Assembly: GCA_030154025.1 (NCBI GenBank) | Contig: JASKKT010000003.1 | Span: forward strand, 1-64,000 | DNA length: 64,000 nt | Direction of reading: 5' to 3' | DNA from: Methanolobus sp. | GTDB taxonomy: Archaea > Halobacteriota > Methanosarcinia > Methanosarcinales > Methanosarcinaceae | In this document: in pieces, positions 40,398 through 50,459 of the stretch | How the letters are laid out: the number at the start of each line of letters is the position of its first letter | Position numbering within the stretch: position 1 is the stretch's first letter | The notes under the pieces: generated by a model | Seen by the model: the letters and a program-made list of their open reading frames with translations, nothing else | What the model was told of the DNA's origin: nothing | Database searches by the model: none | Made by a program: the position numbers and the translations under genes

Positions 40398-40607
40398 ATG
40401 GAAGGACCGCTTGGAAAAATCTATTCTTTGCCGATCGCAATCCTGCTTGCAGTTGGTGCTTTACTGAGTGCTTTCCTGTTCTACAGCATGATGAGATATG
40501 CAGAGACAGGGAATGTAATAATGGTCATACTGCTTGCCATCGCAATCTCCATAGTTGCACTTGTGGTAGGACAGGCCATCAAGTTCCAGAAACTCAGGGA
40601 GCTTTAA
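40398..40607 (+). CDS. Small two-TM membrane protein
   Basis: 69 aa, two hydrophobic segments; no family recognised. Confidence 0.6.
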   Translation: MEGPLGKIYSLPIAILLAVGALLSAFLFYSMMRYAETGNVIMVILLAIAISIVALVVGQAIKFQKLREL

Positions 40608-40613
40608 GAAGGA

Positions 40614-41039
40614 TTATTTCATCCTGCTCCTGGCTTCCTCTACTTCCTCGATGATTCCCGGATACTCCCTGAACATGCACAGAATATCCATTGCAGCTAC
40701 AAGGTCCACGACACCTATGGCAGCTATCGCATCACCTCCATGTCCTCTTATGGGAACCACTACTACGGCTTTCCCCTTATAGGTCCCTTCTGACGGCACC
40801 TTCCTGATAACAGTATTTGTCTGGAGCGCTTCTTCGAGGACCGGACCCGTGTAATCCGATTCAAGGACCATGCCCCTCTCCATGCGGATGCCCTTATGGT
40901 TCCTGCTTCGGATAGTAACAGGTATCCCCAGCAGGGCATGTACCACCTGGGCTACAGGCTTCAGCTCTTCAGCTGTCGAGTCTGCACATATCCTGAGACA
41001 ATACTGGTCATATTCGTTGTTATCTTTCATCTTGATCAT
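40614..41039 (-). CDS. DUF2111-like methanogen conserved protein
   Basis: LRICADSTAEELKPVAQVVHALLGIPVTIRSRNHKGIRMERG. Confidence 0.7.
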   Translation of the reverse strand: MIKMKDNNEYDQYCLRICADSTAEELKPVAQVVHALLGIPVTIRSRNHKGIRMERGMVLESDYTGPVLEEALQTNTVIRKVPSEGTYKGKAVVVVPIRGHGGDAIAAIGVVDLVAAMDILCMFREYPGIIEEVEEARSRMK

Positions 41040-41053
41040 CCCTTTTTATGGAT

Positions 41054-41992
41054 TCAGATATCCTGCGGCCTGAGTTTGAGGTCTGTAATGTACTCCTGTG
41101 CTGAGACCGCCGCCACGGCCCCGTCAGCAACCGCCGTGACAACCTGCCATAGAGATGTCTCACGGCAGTCACCGGCAGCATAGATACCCTTAACAGAAGT
41201 TTCCATCCTCACGTTTGTTTTTATGAAGCCTTTTTCGTTCTTGTCAAGCTCAACCAGTGCTGTATTGGGATTGATGCCTACATATATGAAGACCCCGTCA
41301 ATGTTCTTTTCGGTCACTTCATCGGTCTTCAGATTCCTCAGGATGACCTTCTCTACGGCATCCTCGCCTCTGATCTCCTCGAGAACGGTATCCCAGATGA
41401 ACTCGATATTCTGCTTCAGGAAAGCCCTTTGCTGCAGTACCTTACATGACCTGAGAGTATCCCTCCTGTGGACAACATAGACCTTGCTTGCGATACCTGA
41501 CAGGATCAGGGCATCAGTGACGGCGGACTCACCCCCGCCCACGACCAGAACCTCCTGGTCCTCAAAGAAGGGAGCGTCACAGGTAGCACAGTAGGATACG
41601 CCTTTCCCCAGCAGTTTTCTCTCACCCGGGACGCCGAGAAGCCTTGGGTTCGCACCTGTTGCAACGATCACCGCATGTGCATGGAGTTCCTCCTCCCGGG
41701 TGAAAACAAGTTTCTTGTCAGTTGCAGATTCCACTTTTGTAACATCGGCCTTCTTTATTGTGACCCCGTTAGCCAGGGCATGTTCCTTGAAGCGGCCCAT
41801 GAGTTCCTTTCCGGAAGCGGAAATGAAGCCAGGATAGTTTTCTATGACCGCTGCCATGGATATCTGCCCGGGGACTGCGGACTGCTCAAGTACCAGCGTA
41901 TCCAGTCCGTACCGTGCGGCATATATCGATGCAGCCAGCCCTGCAGGCCCTGCTCCTACAATGATCAGGTCGTACATACTCTCAACCGTCAT
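41054..41992 (-). CDS. trxB: Thioredoxin-disulfide reductase
   Basis: IVGAGPAGLAASIYAARYGL, SYCATCDAPFFEDQEV, GIYAAGDCRE. Confidence 0.95.
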   Translation of the reverse strand: MTVESMYDLIIVGAGPAGLAASIYAARYGLDTLVLEQSAVPGQISMAAVIENYPGFISASGKELMGRFKEHALANGVTIKKADVTKVESATDKKLVFTREEELHAHAVIVATGANPRLLGVPGERKLLGKGVSYCATCDAPFFEDQEVLVVGGGESAVTDALILSGIASKVYVVHRRDTLRSCKVLQQRAFLKQNIEFIWDTVLEEIRGEDAVEKVILRNLKTDEVTEKNIDGVFIYVGINPNTALVELDKNEKGFIKTNVRMETSVKGIYAAGDCRETSLWQVVTAVADGAVAAVSAQEYITDLKLRPQDI

Positions 41993-42234
41993 ACCACAAC
42001 GACATGACTTGCCTTTTCCCTGTCAGGCACACCCACGAATACAACCTTGTCATCGATTATCGTTGTAGGGATAGAGCGGATCTTGAACTTTTTCGCAAGC
42101 TCTTTACCTTCAGGTGTGTCCAGCTCGACTTCCTCATACTCAAAGTCATATTTCTCCTTCAGTTCGCGCCAGAGTTCTTTCGCGGTCGGGCAGAAATGAC
42201 ACCATTCCGAATGAACAAGGGTTACCTTTACCAA
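41989..42234 (-). CDS. Thioredoxin/glutaredoxin-like protein
   Basis: VTLVHSEWCHFCPTAKELWREL CXXC motif; 81 aa; adjacent to trxB. Confidence 0.88.
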   Translation of the reverse strand: MVKVTLVHSEWCHFCPTAKELWRELKEKYDFEYEEVELDTPEGKELAKKFKIRSIPTTIIDDKVVFVGVPDREKASHVVVV

Positions 42235-42432
42235 AATATACCACTCCTGTTAGATTATTCATTCAATCTATTATCAGAAAAGTATATCTAATTATTGACT
42301 CCGACTTAAGTACTGCCACTTATAGAAGGACTGCTGATGCTGACTCCGGAAGGCTGAGAATAAAACAGGACTAAATATAATAAGATATCTTATATGCAAT
42401 GGGAATTATTTTAAAAATGCAGGAGAGATTGA

Positions 42433-43128
42433 ATGCCACGCTATACCATGGAAGAGTTCATAAGGACCACCGGGCAGAAAGACCTTGGTGAGGGCAAGTT
42501 CGAACTGGAAAGAGACAGGTTGCTTGAAGTTAACCTTAACGGAAAGGTATGGATAAAAAGAGGTGCAATGGTCGCATACCTTGGGAATGTGAAGTTCACC
42601 CGTGAGGGGGTACTGGAGCACGGCCTGGGGAAATTTGTGAAAAAGGCATTTACGGGAGAAGGTGTATCCCTTACAAAGGCCGAAGGAACAGGCAAGGTTT
42701 ACCTGGCCGATACCGGCAAGAAGATATCCATCATCAGCCTGGAGAACCAGTCCATTTTTGTCAACGGGAACGACCTGCTGGCCTTTGAGGAAAGCGTCAG
42801 CTGGGATATCAAGCTCATGAAAAAAGTTGCAAGCATGATGTCCGGGGGCCTCTTCAATGTAAAGCTGGAAGGGACCGGTATGGTTGCAATCACGACCCAT
42901 TACGACCCTCTGACACTGAGAGTGACCAGTGACCAGCCTGTCTATACCGACCCCAACGCAACGGTAGCATGGTCAGGAAATCTTGTTCCCGAACTCAAGA
43001 CAGATATCTCGTTAAAGACCTTTGTGGGAAGATCCAGCGGCGAGAGCGTGCAAATGGCCTTCAGGGGGGAGGGATTCGTTGTCGTGCAGCCCTTTGAAGA
43101 GGTCACCTACGTCACCACCACAGCCTGA
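42433..43128 (+). CDS. AIM24 family protein
   Basis: [21 protein letters not shown]...[15 protein letters not shown]. Confidence 0.85.
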   Translation: MPRYTMEEFIRTTGQKDLGEGKFELERDRLLEVNLNGKVWIKRGAMVAYLGNVKFTREGVLEHGLGKFVKKAFTGEGVSLTKAEGTGKVYLADTGKKISIISLENQSIFVNGNDLLAFEESVSWDIKLMKKVASMMSGGLFNVKLEGTGMVAITTHYDPLTLRVTSDQPVYTDPNATVAWSGNLVPELKTDISLKTFVGRSSGESVQMAFRGEGFVVVQPFEEVTYVTTTA

Positions 43129-43187
43129 TACAGGAACATTTAAGCAGCGAACAATGACAAAACCTTGTAGGGAACTCACACCTGCAT

Positions 43188-43919
43188 TCAGGCTTTTGTG
43201 ATGCAGTCGTAATCCACATTGACCCTTGCCATTGAGGGGACATCGCCCCAGAGACCGATGTACTTTCCCTGTATCACGATGGCGCCTTTGATCCCGGGAA
43301 TGTGCCGTACAGCTTCAAAGGAAGCTTCCACTGCATCCTTTCCGATGTCGGTGGCATTCCCCAGGGCAGTGGCCGCAGCATCTGCAAGGGACACATCGTC
43401 TGAAAAGACCACTGCCGCATCAGCCACCCCGAAGCTTATGGACGGGCCGACTGTGCCCGAGGATGTACAGATGCCAGTGATAGTATCCCTTTCCTCCATT
43501 GTGAAGCCAAGATCTTTCAACGGCGAATTGCCTGCATAGATACCCACCATAACCGGACGGTCATTGATAATGGCGATGTCACCCCCGTTATCAACAATGG
43601 CAAAACCGGCCCCTGACTCAACCATTGCTTCAACGGCAAAGGCGGAGATGGTGCCTGCCACAGCGCTCATGGGGCCGATACCCATGCTTGTGGCTGCTTC
43701 CGTCATCCGCCTTACGATCTCAGGAGCCTTGCCTTTTATGGAATATGGCTCAAGGCTTGTCCTGAAGAAAGGATCGAAGGAGATATACCTTTCAAGCTCC
43801 ATCCTCTGGCGGATTATCTCCTCTTTGGCCGCTTCTATATGGGAGCGTTCATCCGCCTGGATGCTGACTATTGTCTCTTTCAGCCGGTAGTGTTCTTTCA
43901 TATGGGAAGTATAGTACAA
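43188..43919 (-). CDS. UPF0280/ApbE-like family protein
   Basis: [36 protein letters not shown]. Confidence 0.9.
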   Translation of the reverse strand: MYYTSHMKEHYRLKETIVSIQADERSHIEAAKEEIIRQRMELERYISFDPFFRTSLEPYSIKGKAPEIVRRMTEAATSMGIGPMSAVAGTISAFAVEAMVESGAGFAIVDNGGDIAIINDRPVMVGIYAGNSPLKDLGFTMEERDTITGICTSSGTVGPSISFGVADAAVVFSDDVSLADAAATALGNATDIGKDAVEASFEAVRHIPGIKGAIVIQGKYIGLWGDVPSMARVNVDYDCITKA

Positions 43920-43941
43920 AGCGTATGGTACCTGAACGATC

Positions 43942-44352
43942 TCATTTGCTGTTTATCAGGGTAAGGGCCCGCTGGGGACACATCTCGACACAAGTCCCGC
44001 ACTGGATGCATTTTGCCTTGTCTACCCTAAGGCTGTAGTCTTCCTCCAGGGAGAACACCTTGGTGGGACAGACAGATATGCATGCGCTGCATTCAACGCA
44101 TTCATCCTCGTTCCATTCGATGGGAGAATCAAGCCTGGTGACACGTGCACCCCTTGATGACAAAGCCTTGTACACCTTCTCATAATGTTCTTCCATCACA
44201 TCAGCCACGATCTCCCCTTGCGAGCGGTCAAAGTGTGCCTGGGAAACGTTCAGGAGGACGCCTGTCTCAAGAATCGATTCGGCTATTATGGGCTTTACTA
44301 CGGTTTCGCCGGAGATGGTGATCTTTATCTTCATATTAGTGCCTCCTGGCAA
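43942..44352 (-). CDS. NIL domain + 2x[4Fe-4S] ferredoxin
   Basis: [30 protein letters not shown] after NIL-like N-terminus. Confidence 0.93.
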   Translation of the reverse strand: MPGGTNMKIKITISGETVVKPIIAESILETGVLLNVSQAHFDRSQGEIVADVMEEHYEKVYKALSSRGARVTRLDSPIEWNEDECVECSACISVCPTKVFSLEEDYSLRVDKAKCIQCGTCVEMCPQRALTLINSK

Positions 44353-45838
44353 ACAGCTTGCTTATATCGTCGCTTGTGATAATGCCCACCACATGGTTCC
44401 CGCCGTTGACGACCGGGAGTGCCGACACGCCATGCTGGTCCAGGCGCCTGGCAACAACGGCAACCTGTTCATCCACCCTGGCAGTAATGACCTTGCGCGT
44501 CATGATATCCTCCACAAGATCGAACTTGTTCTGGGACACTGCCTTTGATATGTCCCAGGCTGTCACTATGCCCACCAGAACATTGTCCTTGCTGACCACC
44601 GGCAGATGATTGAAGGCTGTTTCCATGATGATCTTTGCTGCCTTGTAGACGCTTGCATCCTCCTCTATTGTCACCACGCTGACGGACATGATGTCGGACA
44701 CGAAAGAAACACCTTCGGTCTCTTTCATGGCATGAGATGATGTGTTTCCAGGCAATCGTTCCACAGGCATGCTCACGAGGAAATCACCCCCGGATATCCA
44801 GTCCTTGAGCTCGGAGGCTATCGCCCGTGCCCTTTTGAAACTTGAGAGTGAGGACGTTGCGACCTCCCTGCCCTCAAGCTCAACATGGCCTGAACGCAGT
44901 TCCTCGTATGTTACCTTGCGCAGGACCGGCCGGTCACGGCTGGGTACGGAATAATCAAGGATACTGGTCGTAATATCGGCATCACTTACCGCGGTAGCCT
45001 GTGCTATCCTTTCATCAAGCACCGGGATGGGAATACCCATTCCTACATACAGGGACGTGCCATAACCAGTGAAATTTGCAGCCCTTATATAGTCAGGGCT
45101 CATCTTCTTGAGGTCACCCTGCAACATGAGAGTACCGAACATGCCTGCAGATGCATGCTGGGTTCCCTGTCCCACAATATAACCCTGAGCGCCTCCGAGG
45201 AAGATACGTGTTCCCGTACCGATGGTCAGGTATTCCGGGTCATTGGACAGTGGGGACAGGACACCTGCACCCGAATATGTCACATTGCCAAGTCTTGGCA
45301 GCAGGGAACCCATGTAAGTGTGAATGGTCTGTTTGGAACTGTTGGTCGCTGCATTATACTTCTGGTAGGCGTTACGGGGGTTGATCATAATTGCCTGGTT
45401 CATGTCCTCCAGGCTAAGGGAAGTATCAAGCACTTTACGGGGATAGCAGTCGGTCCCATGGGACACTGCATGAACATCCACGGACTTGCCGCGCAAGAGA
45501 TCCTCGATGACATGCGCTCCGCCATAATCCATGCCCAGCGATTCGGAGAGCTGGGTGGCGCCCATGTATGCATCCACTGCTGCAACACCTGTGTATGCCT
45601 CAACATCATTCATCCAGACCTTCTGCATCTTGATAGGAGGCTCAGAGTGGCCGAAATTGAACCAGACACCCGAGGAGCACATTGCGCCGAAGGTGCCTGT
45701 AGTGACAACATCGACCTCCCGGGAAGCGCCTTCGGGGCCGAGTTCCCCTACAATGTTCACCATTTCCTCGGCAGTGACAACGTTCACACTTCCGTCCCTG
45801 ATCTTAGCGTTGATTTCATGAATTGTTTTTTTGACCAT
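44336..45838 (-). CDS. DUF39 (COG1900) homocysteine biosynthesis-type protein with CBS domain pair
   Basis: VVTTGTFGAMCSSGVWFNFGHSEPPIK, HGTDCYPRK; C-terminal tandem CBS. Confidence 0.92.
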   Translation of the reverse strand: MVKKTIHEINAKIRDGSVNVVTAEEMVNIVGELGPEGASREVDVVTTGTFGAMCSSGVWFNFGHSEPPIKMQKVWMNDVEAYTGVAAVDAYMGATQLSESLGMDYGGAHVIEDLLRGKSVDVHAVSHGTDCYPRKVLDTSLSLEDMNQAIMINPRNAYQKYNAATNSSKQTIHTYMGSLLPRLGNVTYSGAGVLSPLSNDPEYLTIGTGTRIFLGGAQGYIVGQGTQHASAGMFGTLMLQGDLKKMSPDYIRAANFTGYGTSLYVGMGIPIPVLDERIAQATAVSDADITTSILDYSVPSRDRPVLRKVTYEELRSGHVELEGREVATSSLSSFKRARAIASELKDWISGGDFLVSMPVERLPGNTSSHAMKETEGVSFVSDIMSVSVVTIEEDASVYKAAKIIMETAFNHLPVVSKDNVLVGIVTAWDISKAVSQNKFDLVEDIMTRKVITARVDEQVAVVARRLDQHGVSALPVVNGGNHVVGIITSDDISKLFARRH

Positions 45839-46065
45839 GCGTTATACCCTCGGAATTCTGAAAAAGTAATAATTTAGCCTAGTATAAATTACTTATGGTA
45901 ATTCGAGCTGGACAGTTCTCCTTGATCCTTCTTGATGCTCCACGACTACACTACGCAACTAAAAACTAAAGAACGCTTTCAACGTTCACAGGTTCCCACA
46001 AAAACGAATAGGATGCCTTAAAGAAGAAGCACCTCATAAAAGAGAAATAAAAGATGTATTCCGCA

Positions 46066-46593
46066 TCACTCTATGCGGACCGGCCTTTGAGTGCCGAAAT
46101 CTTTCATCTCAAGGACCACTTCAAGGACACCGTTCCTGTAAGTGGCTTTCCCGCTGTCCGGGTCCACAGTTGCCTGGAGCTTGATGTTCTCATCATACTT
46201 GTGTTCCTCACCGACCGCCACAAGATTCAGGGAATCCTCTGTTGCGCGCAGCTCAATTTCCTCCTTCTCTATACCGGGCAGTTCTGCAGTGACATGGATA
46301 TTGCCATCGATCTCGCAGACGTCTATGAACGGCTTTCTTTCATCCACACGCATTTGCTGTCTTGTGAAACGGCCCTCGTCTGGCGAAAGCATACTGCCGA
46401 ACTCGTTGATCTCCGGTTCCTCACCCGGGCGCTGCGATATGGAGAAACCATAGACAAAGGGCTGTTTTGAAAGATCGTCCAGGTCGACACCGAGCCTTTC
46501 CATCATGTGCTCGATGATATCTTCAATATCCCTGAAGTCGTCATCATCCAGGACATCTTCAAAAAAACTTCGCCTTCTTCTTTTATCTGACAT
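46066..46593 (-). CDS. Hsp20 small heat shock protein
   Basis: alpha-crystallin domain VTAELPGIEKEEIELRATEDSLNLVA, RNGVLEVVL. Confidence 0.93.
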   Translation of the reverse strand: MSDKRRRRSFFEDVLDDDDFRDIEDIIEHMMERLGVDLDDLSKQPFVYGFSISQRPGEEPEINEFGSMLSPDEGRFTRQQMRVDERKPFIDVCEIDGNIHVTAELPGIEKEEIELRATEDSLNLVAVGEEHKYDENIKLQATVDPDSGKATYRNGVLEVVLEMKDFGTQRPVRIE

Positions 46594-46769
46594 TGATGAA
46601 CACCACTTTGATAAACGGAATGGTCTAAAATGGACTATGCACCCTAAATAGGTATGCATTCTTAACAATTTTGCTTTTCCCCGGAGAGGTCAGATCAACG
46701 AAGCACAGGGCAATAAAAGCCAATTACATATCCTTACAGGGCAGTGATTTACAGAGGAGTGATATTGTA

Positions 46770-48126
46770 GTGACATCAGACCTCAGGAACTCTGCAACAG
46801 GCCCCGCAGACCAGAAAGCTCTCTTCCCCCGTACACCATTACGTTCATCGGAACCTTGGGGTTTGGCATCATACTCACTTTTCTGGTATTCCTTGTCACG
46901 GACTACGGAGGCAACGCACTTGTATATGGCCTGCTTGCCTCAACATATCCGGCCTTCCAGCTGCTGGGAGCTCCGCTGCTTGGGCGCTGGTCGGACATCT
47001 ATGGCAGAAAGAAGATCCTGCTTCTCAGCCAGCTGGGAACTCTCGCCGCATGGGTTATCTTCCTTGCGGCGTTGTTCATTCCAGCCACCAACTTACTTAA
47101 TGTTGAATCCAATCTGCTTGGATCATTTGCGGTAACCCTTCCTTTGATAGTAATCTTCTTTGCAAGGGCGCTCGACAGCCTTACAGGAGGGAATGTTTCC
47201 GTAGCCAATGCATACCTGGCAGACGTAACATCCGAAGAAGAAAGGAATAAGAATTATGGAAGAATGTCCGTGGCGTCGAACCTTGGATATGTCTTTTGTC
47301 CCGCACTTGCAGGCGCCCTGGGTGCCACCGTTTACGGAGAGGTACTGCCCGTTTCAGCGGCCCTGTTCATTTCAGTCCTTGGCGTGCTGATCATAATAGT
47401 CCTCCTTCCAGAAACTGGAGCCTGCGCGCTGCAAGATCACCCTGTCCGGAAAGATATCACAAAAGTAATTGGCCAGGAGCATAAAGAGTGTAATGCACCC
47501 CGGCAGGGAAAAAACTGGCCCTGCGGGACGTGTTCAGGATCGAGAACGTACCCTTCATGCTGGTGCTGTACTTTTTGATGTTCCTGGGGTTTAATATATA
47601 CTATACGGCATTTCCGATCTTTGCTGCCGTGGCGCTGGAATGGAGCCCTGCCGAGCTGGGAATATATTTCTCTGTCATCAGCGCCATGATGGCATTCGTC
47701 CAGGGACCCGTGCTTGCCAAGCTCTCTGCCAGATACACAGAATCAGTGCTTATAATCATGGGAGGAACCATCCTCGGACTGCAGTTCCTCCTGATAATAC
47801 CGGGGAACACATACCTGTTATATCTTGCGGCTGTTTTTTTTGCATTTGGCAACGGGGTGATGTGGCCATGCATCCTGTCGATGCTCTCGAAATCTGCAGG
47901 CAATATATATCAGGGATCTGTACAGGGTTTTGCCATGAGCGCAGGCAGCCTTGCAAGCATACTGGGTCTTCTTGCAGGGGGGCTGCTATATACTCAACTG
48001 AGAACTACTGCCTTCCTTATAGCTGCACTTATCATCTTTTTTGTGGTTGGCCTGTCTTTCAGGCTCAGATGGATAGAAAAGGGAAGGGAAAATGAGCTGA
48101 GCCAGGAAAGGAAACAGAGAACATAG
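46770..48126 (+). pseudogene. MFS transporter split by two frameshifts
   Basis: VTSDLRNSATGPADQKALFP / YTITFIGTLGFGIILTFLVFLVTDYGGN (shift near 46830) and ...PRQGK / KLALRDVFRIENVPFMLVLYFLMF (shift at A6 run, about 47509-47514). Confidence 0.85.
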
Positions 48127-48236
48127 GAGAAGTATGATCCTGGAAGCAGGTCTGAAAGTAATGGTCTTGGTCTGACAGAGCTTTTTATAAAGAAAGAGAA
48201 CATTTAGAACCTGGGGAAAAAGAAGGAGGTTGTCTT

Positions 48237-48542
48237 ATGGTAAGCCTGAAGCAAATTCTGCTTAAAGAGAACGTTGGAGGACTTGACCTGGTCCTGAGGG
48301 CATTCTTCGGGTCACTTGCGCTGTCTGCGCTTGCACTTGGAGTTGCAAGGAACAGCAAATGGAAATGGGTGCTGGCACTTATAGGCCTCACCGGCCTTGT
48401 CTCATCCATCACGCGCCACTGCACGCCCTATGTATTGCTTGGGATAAACACAGCGACCCCAAAAGAGAGCAAAGGAAGGGATTATATCCAGGGGCATGAG
48501 ACCACCCGGAAGGATGAGATGTTACAGGAGACCATGTTCTGA
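48237..48542 (+). CDS. DUF2892-type small membrane protein
   Basis: GLDLVLRAFFGSLALSALALGVA...WKWVLALIGLTGLVSSITRHCTPYVLLGINT. Confidence 0.78.
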   Translation: MVSLKQILLKENVGGLDLVLRAFFGSLALSALALGVARNSKWKWVLALIGLTGLVSSITRHCTPYVLLGINTATPKESKGRDYIQGHETTRKDEMLQETMF

Positions 48543-48632
48543 GAACATACGTTTCCGGGAGGGAACACATTACAGACAGGCCCGGCCCTAAGCTATTCAT
48601 TCTCATCGTACAGTGGAAGTAGCACGTGCACT

Positions 48633-50063
48633 TTAGTACCAACACCTTCTCTCTATCCAGATACTTCCCTTGTGGACCTCAACTATGTTCTTGGCAAGAT
48701 ACAGGCCCAGACCGTTGCCTCCGTAGTTACGGGTCATTGAGCCATCCACCTGGTAGAATCTCTCAAAGACTTTGGAAAGCTGGTTCTCAGGTATCCCTAT
48801 ACCGTTATCCGAGACCTCTATATGCATGCTCCCGTTTTCCTCACAGGCGGATATGCTGATCCTGCCACCATATGGCGAGAACTTCACAGCATTATCTATA
48901 AGATAGGCAAAGAGCTGTTTCAACAGCTCACCGTTACCATAGACGAAGTGAATCCTTTTTTCGTAGACGGTAGTGGGCAACATCCCTTTTTCCCCGATCC
49001 TGGAAGATAGGCCCTTCAGAGCATTATCCAGTACATCGGCCAGGCTGAGAGGAGCGAACACATGCTGCTTTTTGAACTGGAAGGCGTTCATGTGAAGAAG
49101 TGATTCGATCAGCCGGTTCAGGCGTTCGGAGTTTGAGACTATTACCTTCAGGCCGTGTTTCTGCTTTTCGTTCAAATCACCCAGCATGCCTTCGTACATT
49201 ATCTCACTATACCCCTTTATAGAGATGAGAGGGGTCTTCAGTTCATGAGTCACATTGGATACGAACTCATCTTTCATCCTTTCAAGTGATTTGAGTTCCT
49301 CATAGGCCTTGGTAGTCTTCTCCAGAAGCTGTATATTCTCCACGGTGATCCCGGCAAGCTTTCCGACACTCTCAAGCACATATGACTCATCCTCACTAAG
49401 CTTTAACTGCTGCTTCAGGAAGAACGTGAAAAAACCTGTCACTGCATTTCTTGCGATCATGGGGATAACGATAATGTTATCCGTATTCTGCTCAGGGAAG
49501 AGCTCAGGGACCACTGTAAGTACGCGTGGTGCCTCGGTGCGTGAATGGTTATTAAGCTCCAGCAACCTCACAAGGAAAGGATGATCGAGAGGGATGCTTG
49601 CAAGTCCCTTTTTAATGTGGGCGGGTATTTGAATGTCCTTGAACAATACGGCTTTATCAGCATCCGATCGTATAAGGTGGACAAAGCCGTACTTTGCATC
49701 AAGATAGAAGAAAAGCTCATCAAGGACATTCTCAAGAAATTCGTCAACATCATGGGAGCTGGCCGATATAGAAGAGGCAGAGTGAAGTATCAACAGTTCC
49801 CGGTCTTTTTTGCTCACCTTCTTTTCAGCTTTCTGGTACTGGACCGTGAGCTGGGAAAGGGTGACACCCGATAAAATGAATATAAGAAGGAGAAAAGAAT
49901 GAAGATACAGCTCTCCTCCGGGAAGATATGCAAGCAGAGAGGGAGAGATTGTATTACCGGAAAGAAAGAGAAATTCTGTGAAAGGGGCCTGTATCAAGGC
50001 TGAGAGGCAGATGAATAGAAGTATACACATTGTAATACTTGCAATGAACAGATTATTTCTCAT
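48633..50063 (-). CDS. GAF-domain sensor histidine kinase (C-terminus frameshifted)
   Basis: H-box FVSNVTHELKTPLISIKGYSEIM, GGNGLGLYLAKNIVEVHKG; ends abruptly at IWIERRCWY*. Confidence 0.9.
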   Translation of the reverse strand: MRNNLFIASITMCILLFICLSALIQAPFTEFLFLSGNTISPSLLAYLPGGELYLHSFLLLIFILSGVTLSQLTVQYQKAEKKVSKKDRELLILHSASSISASSHDVDEFLENVLDELFFYLDAKYGFVHLIRSDADKAVLFKDIQIPAHIKKGLASIPLDHPFLVRLLELNNHSRTEAPRVLTVVPELFPEQNTDNIIVIPMIARNAVTGFFTFFLKQQLKLSEDESYVLESVGKLAGITVENIQLLEKTTKAYEELKSLERMKDEFVSNVTHELKTPLISIKGYSEIMYEGMLGDLNEKQKHGLKVIVSNSERLNRLIESLLHMNAFQFKKQHVFAPLSLADVLDNALKGLSSRIGEKGMLPTTVYEKRIHFVYGNGELLKQLFAYLIDNAVKFSPYGGRISISACEENGSMHIEVSDNGIGIPENQLSKVFERFYQVDGSMTRNYGGNGLGLYLAKNIVEVHKGSIWIERRCWY

Positions 50064-50459
50064 AGACCACCCAATCAAATAACCTTCAACCAAGCTTTTT
50101 GCTAATACTATATAGGCAGGAGGCACACATATATAAAACTTCACTTATACAAAGGGACGGTCCTCAAATAAATGCAGGTTCTTTCAGAAATATTATATGC
50201 ATGAAATAAAAGCTGATATAAACAAATAAATAGTAAAGGGTAAAAAAGAACGGAAACATCCTTTAATGCTTAAGTTTTTAAGCAGTTATACACATGTAAG
50301 GTTGCGCGTCTGGAAGGTCATACCATATGAACCGTAAGTTTATGTCGTAGGTTTATGCTTATCTTGCAGACAATTATAAAATGTATGGTTGCAATTCTAT
50401 ACTTAAAACTGTACATACATATCAAGTAAGAATCTACATTCATCCATGGAGTAAATAGA

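Noticed and set aside
45841-46053. Possible small RNA between DUF39 and hsp20 genes
   Set aside because: Only a weak 5-bp GAACG/CGTTC stem; insufficient support
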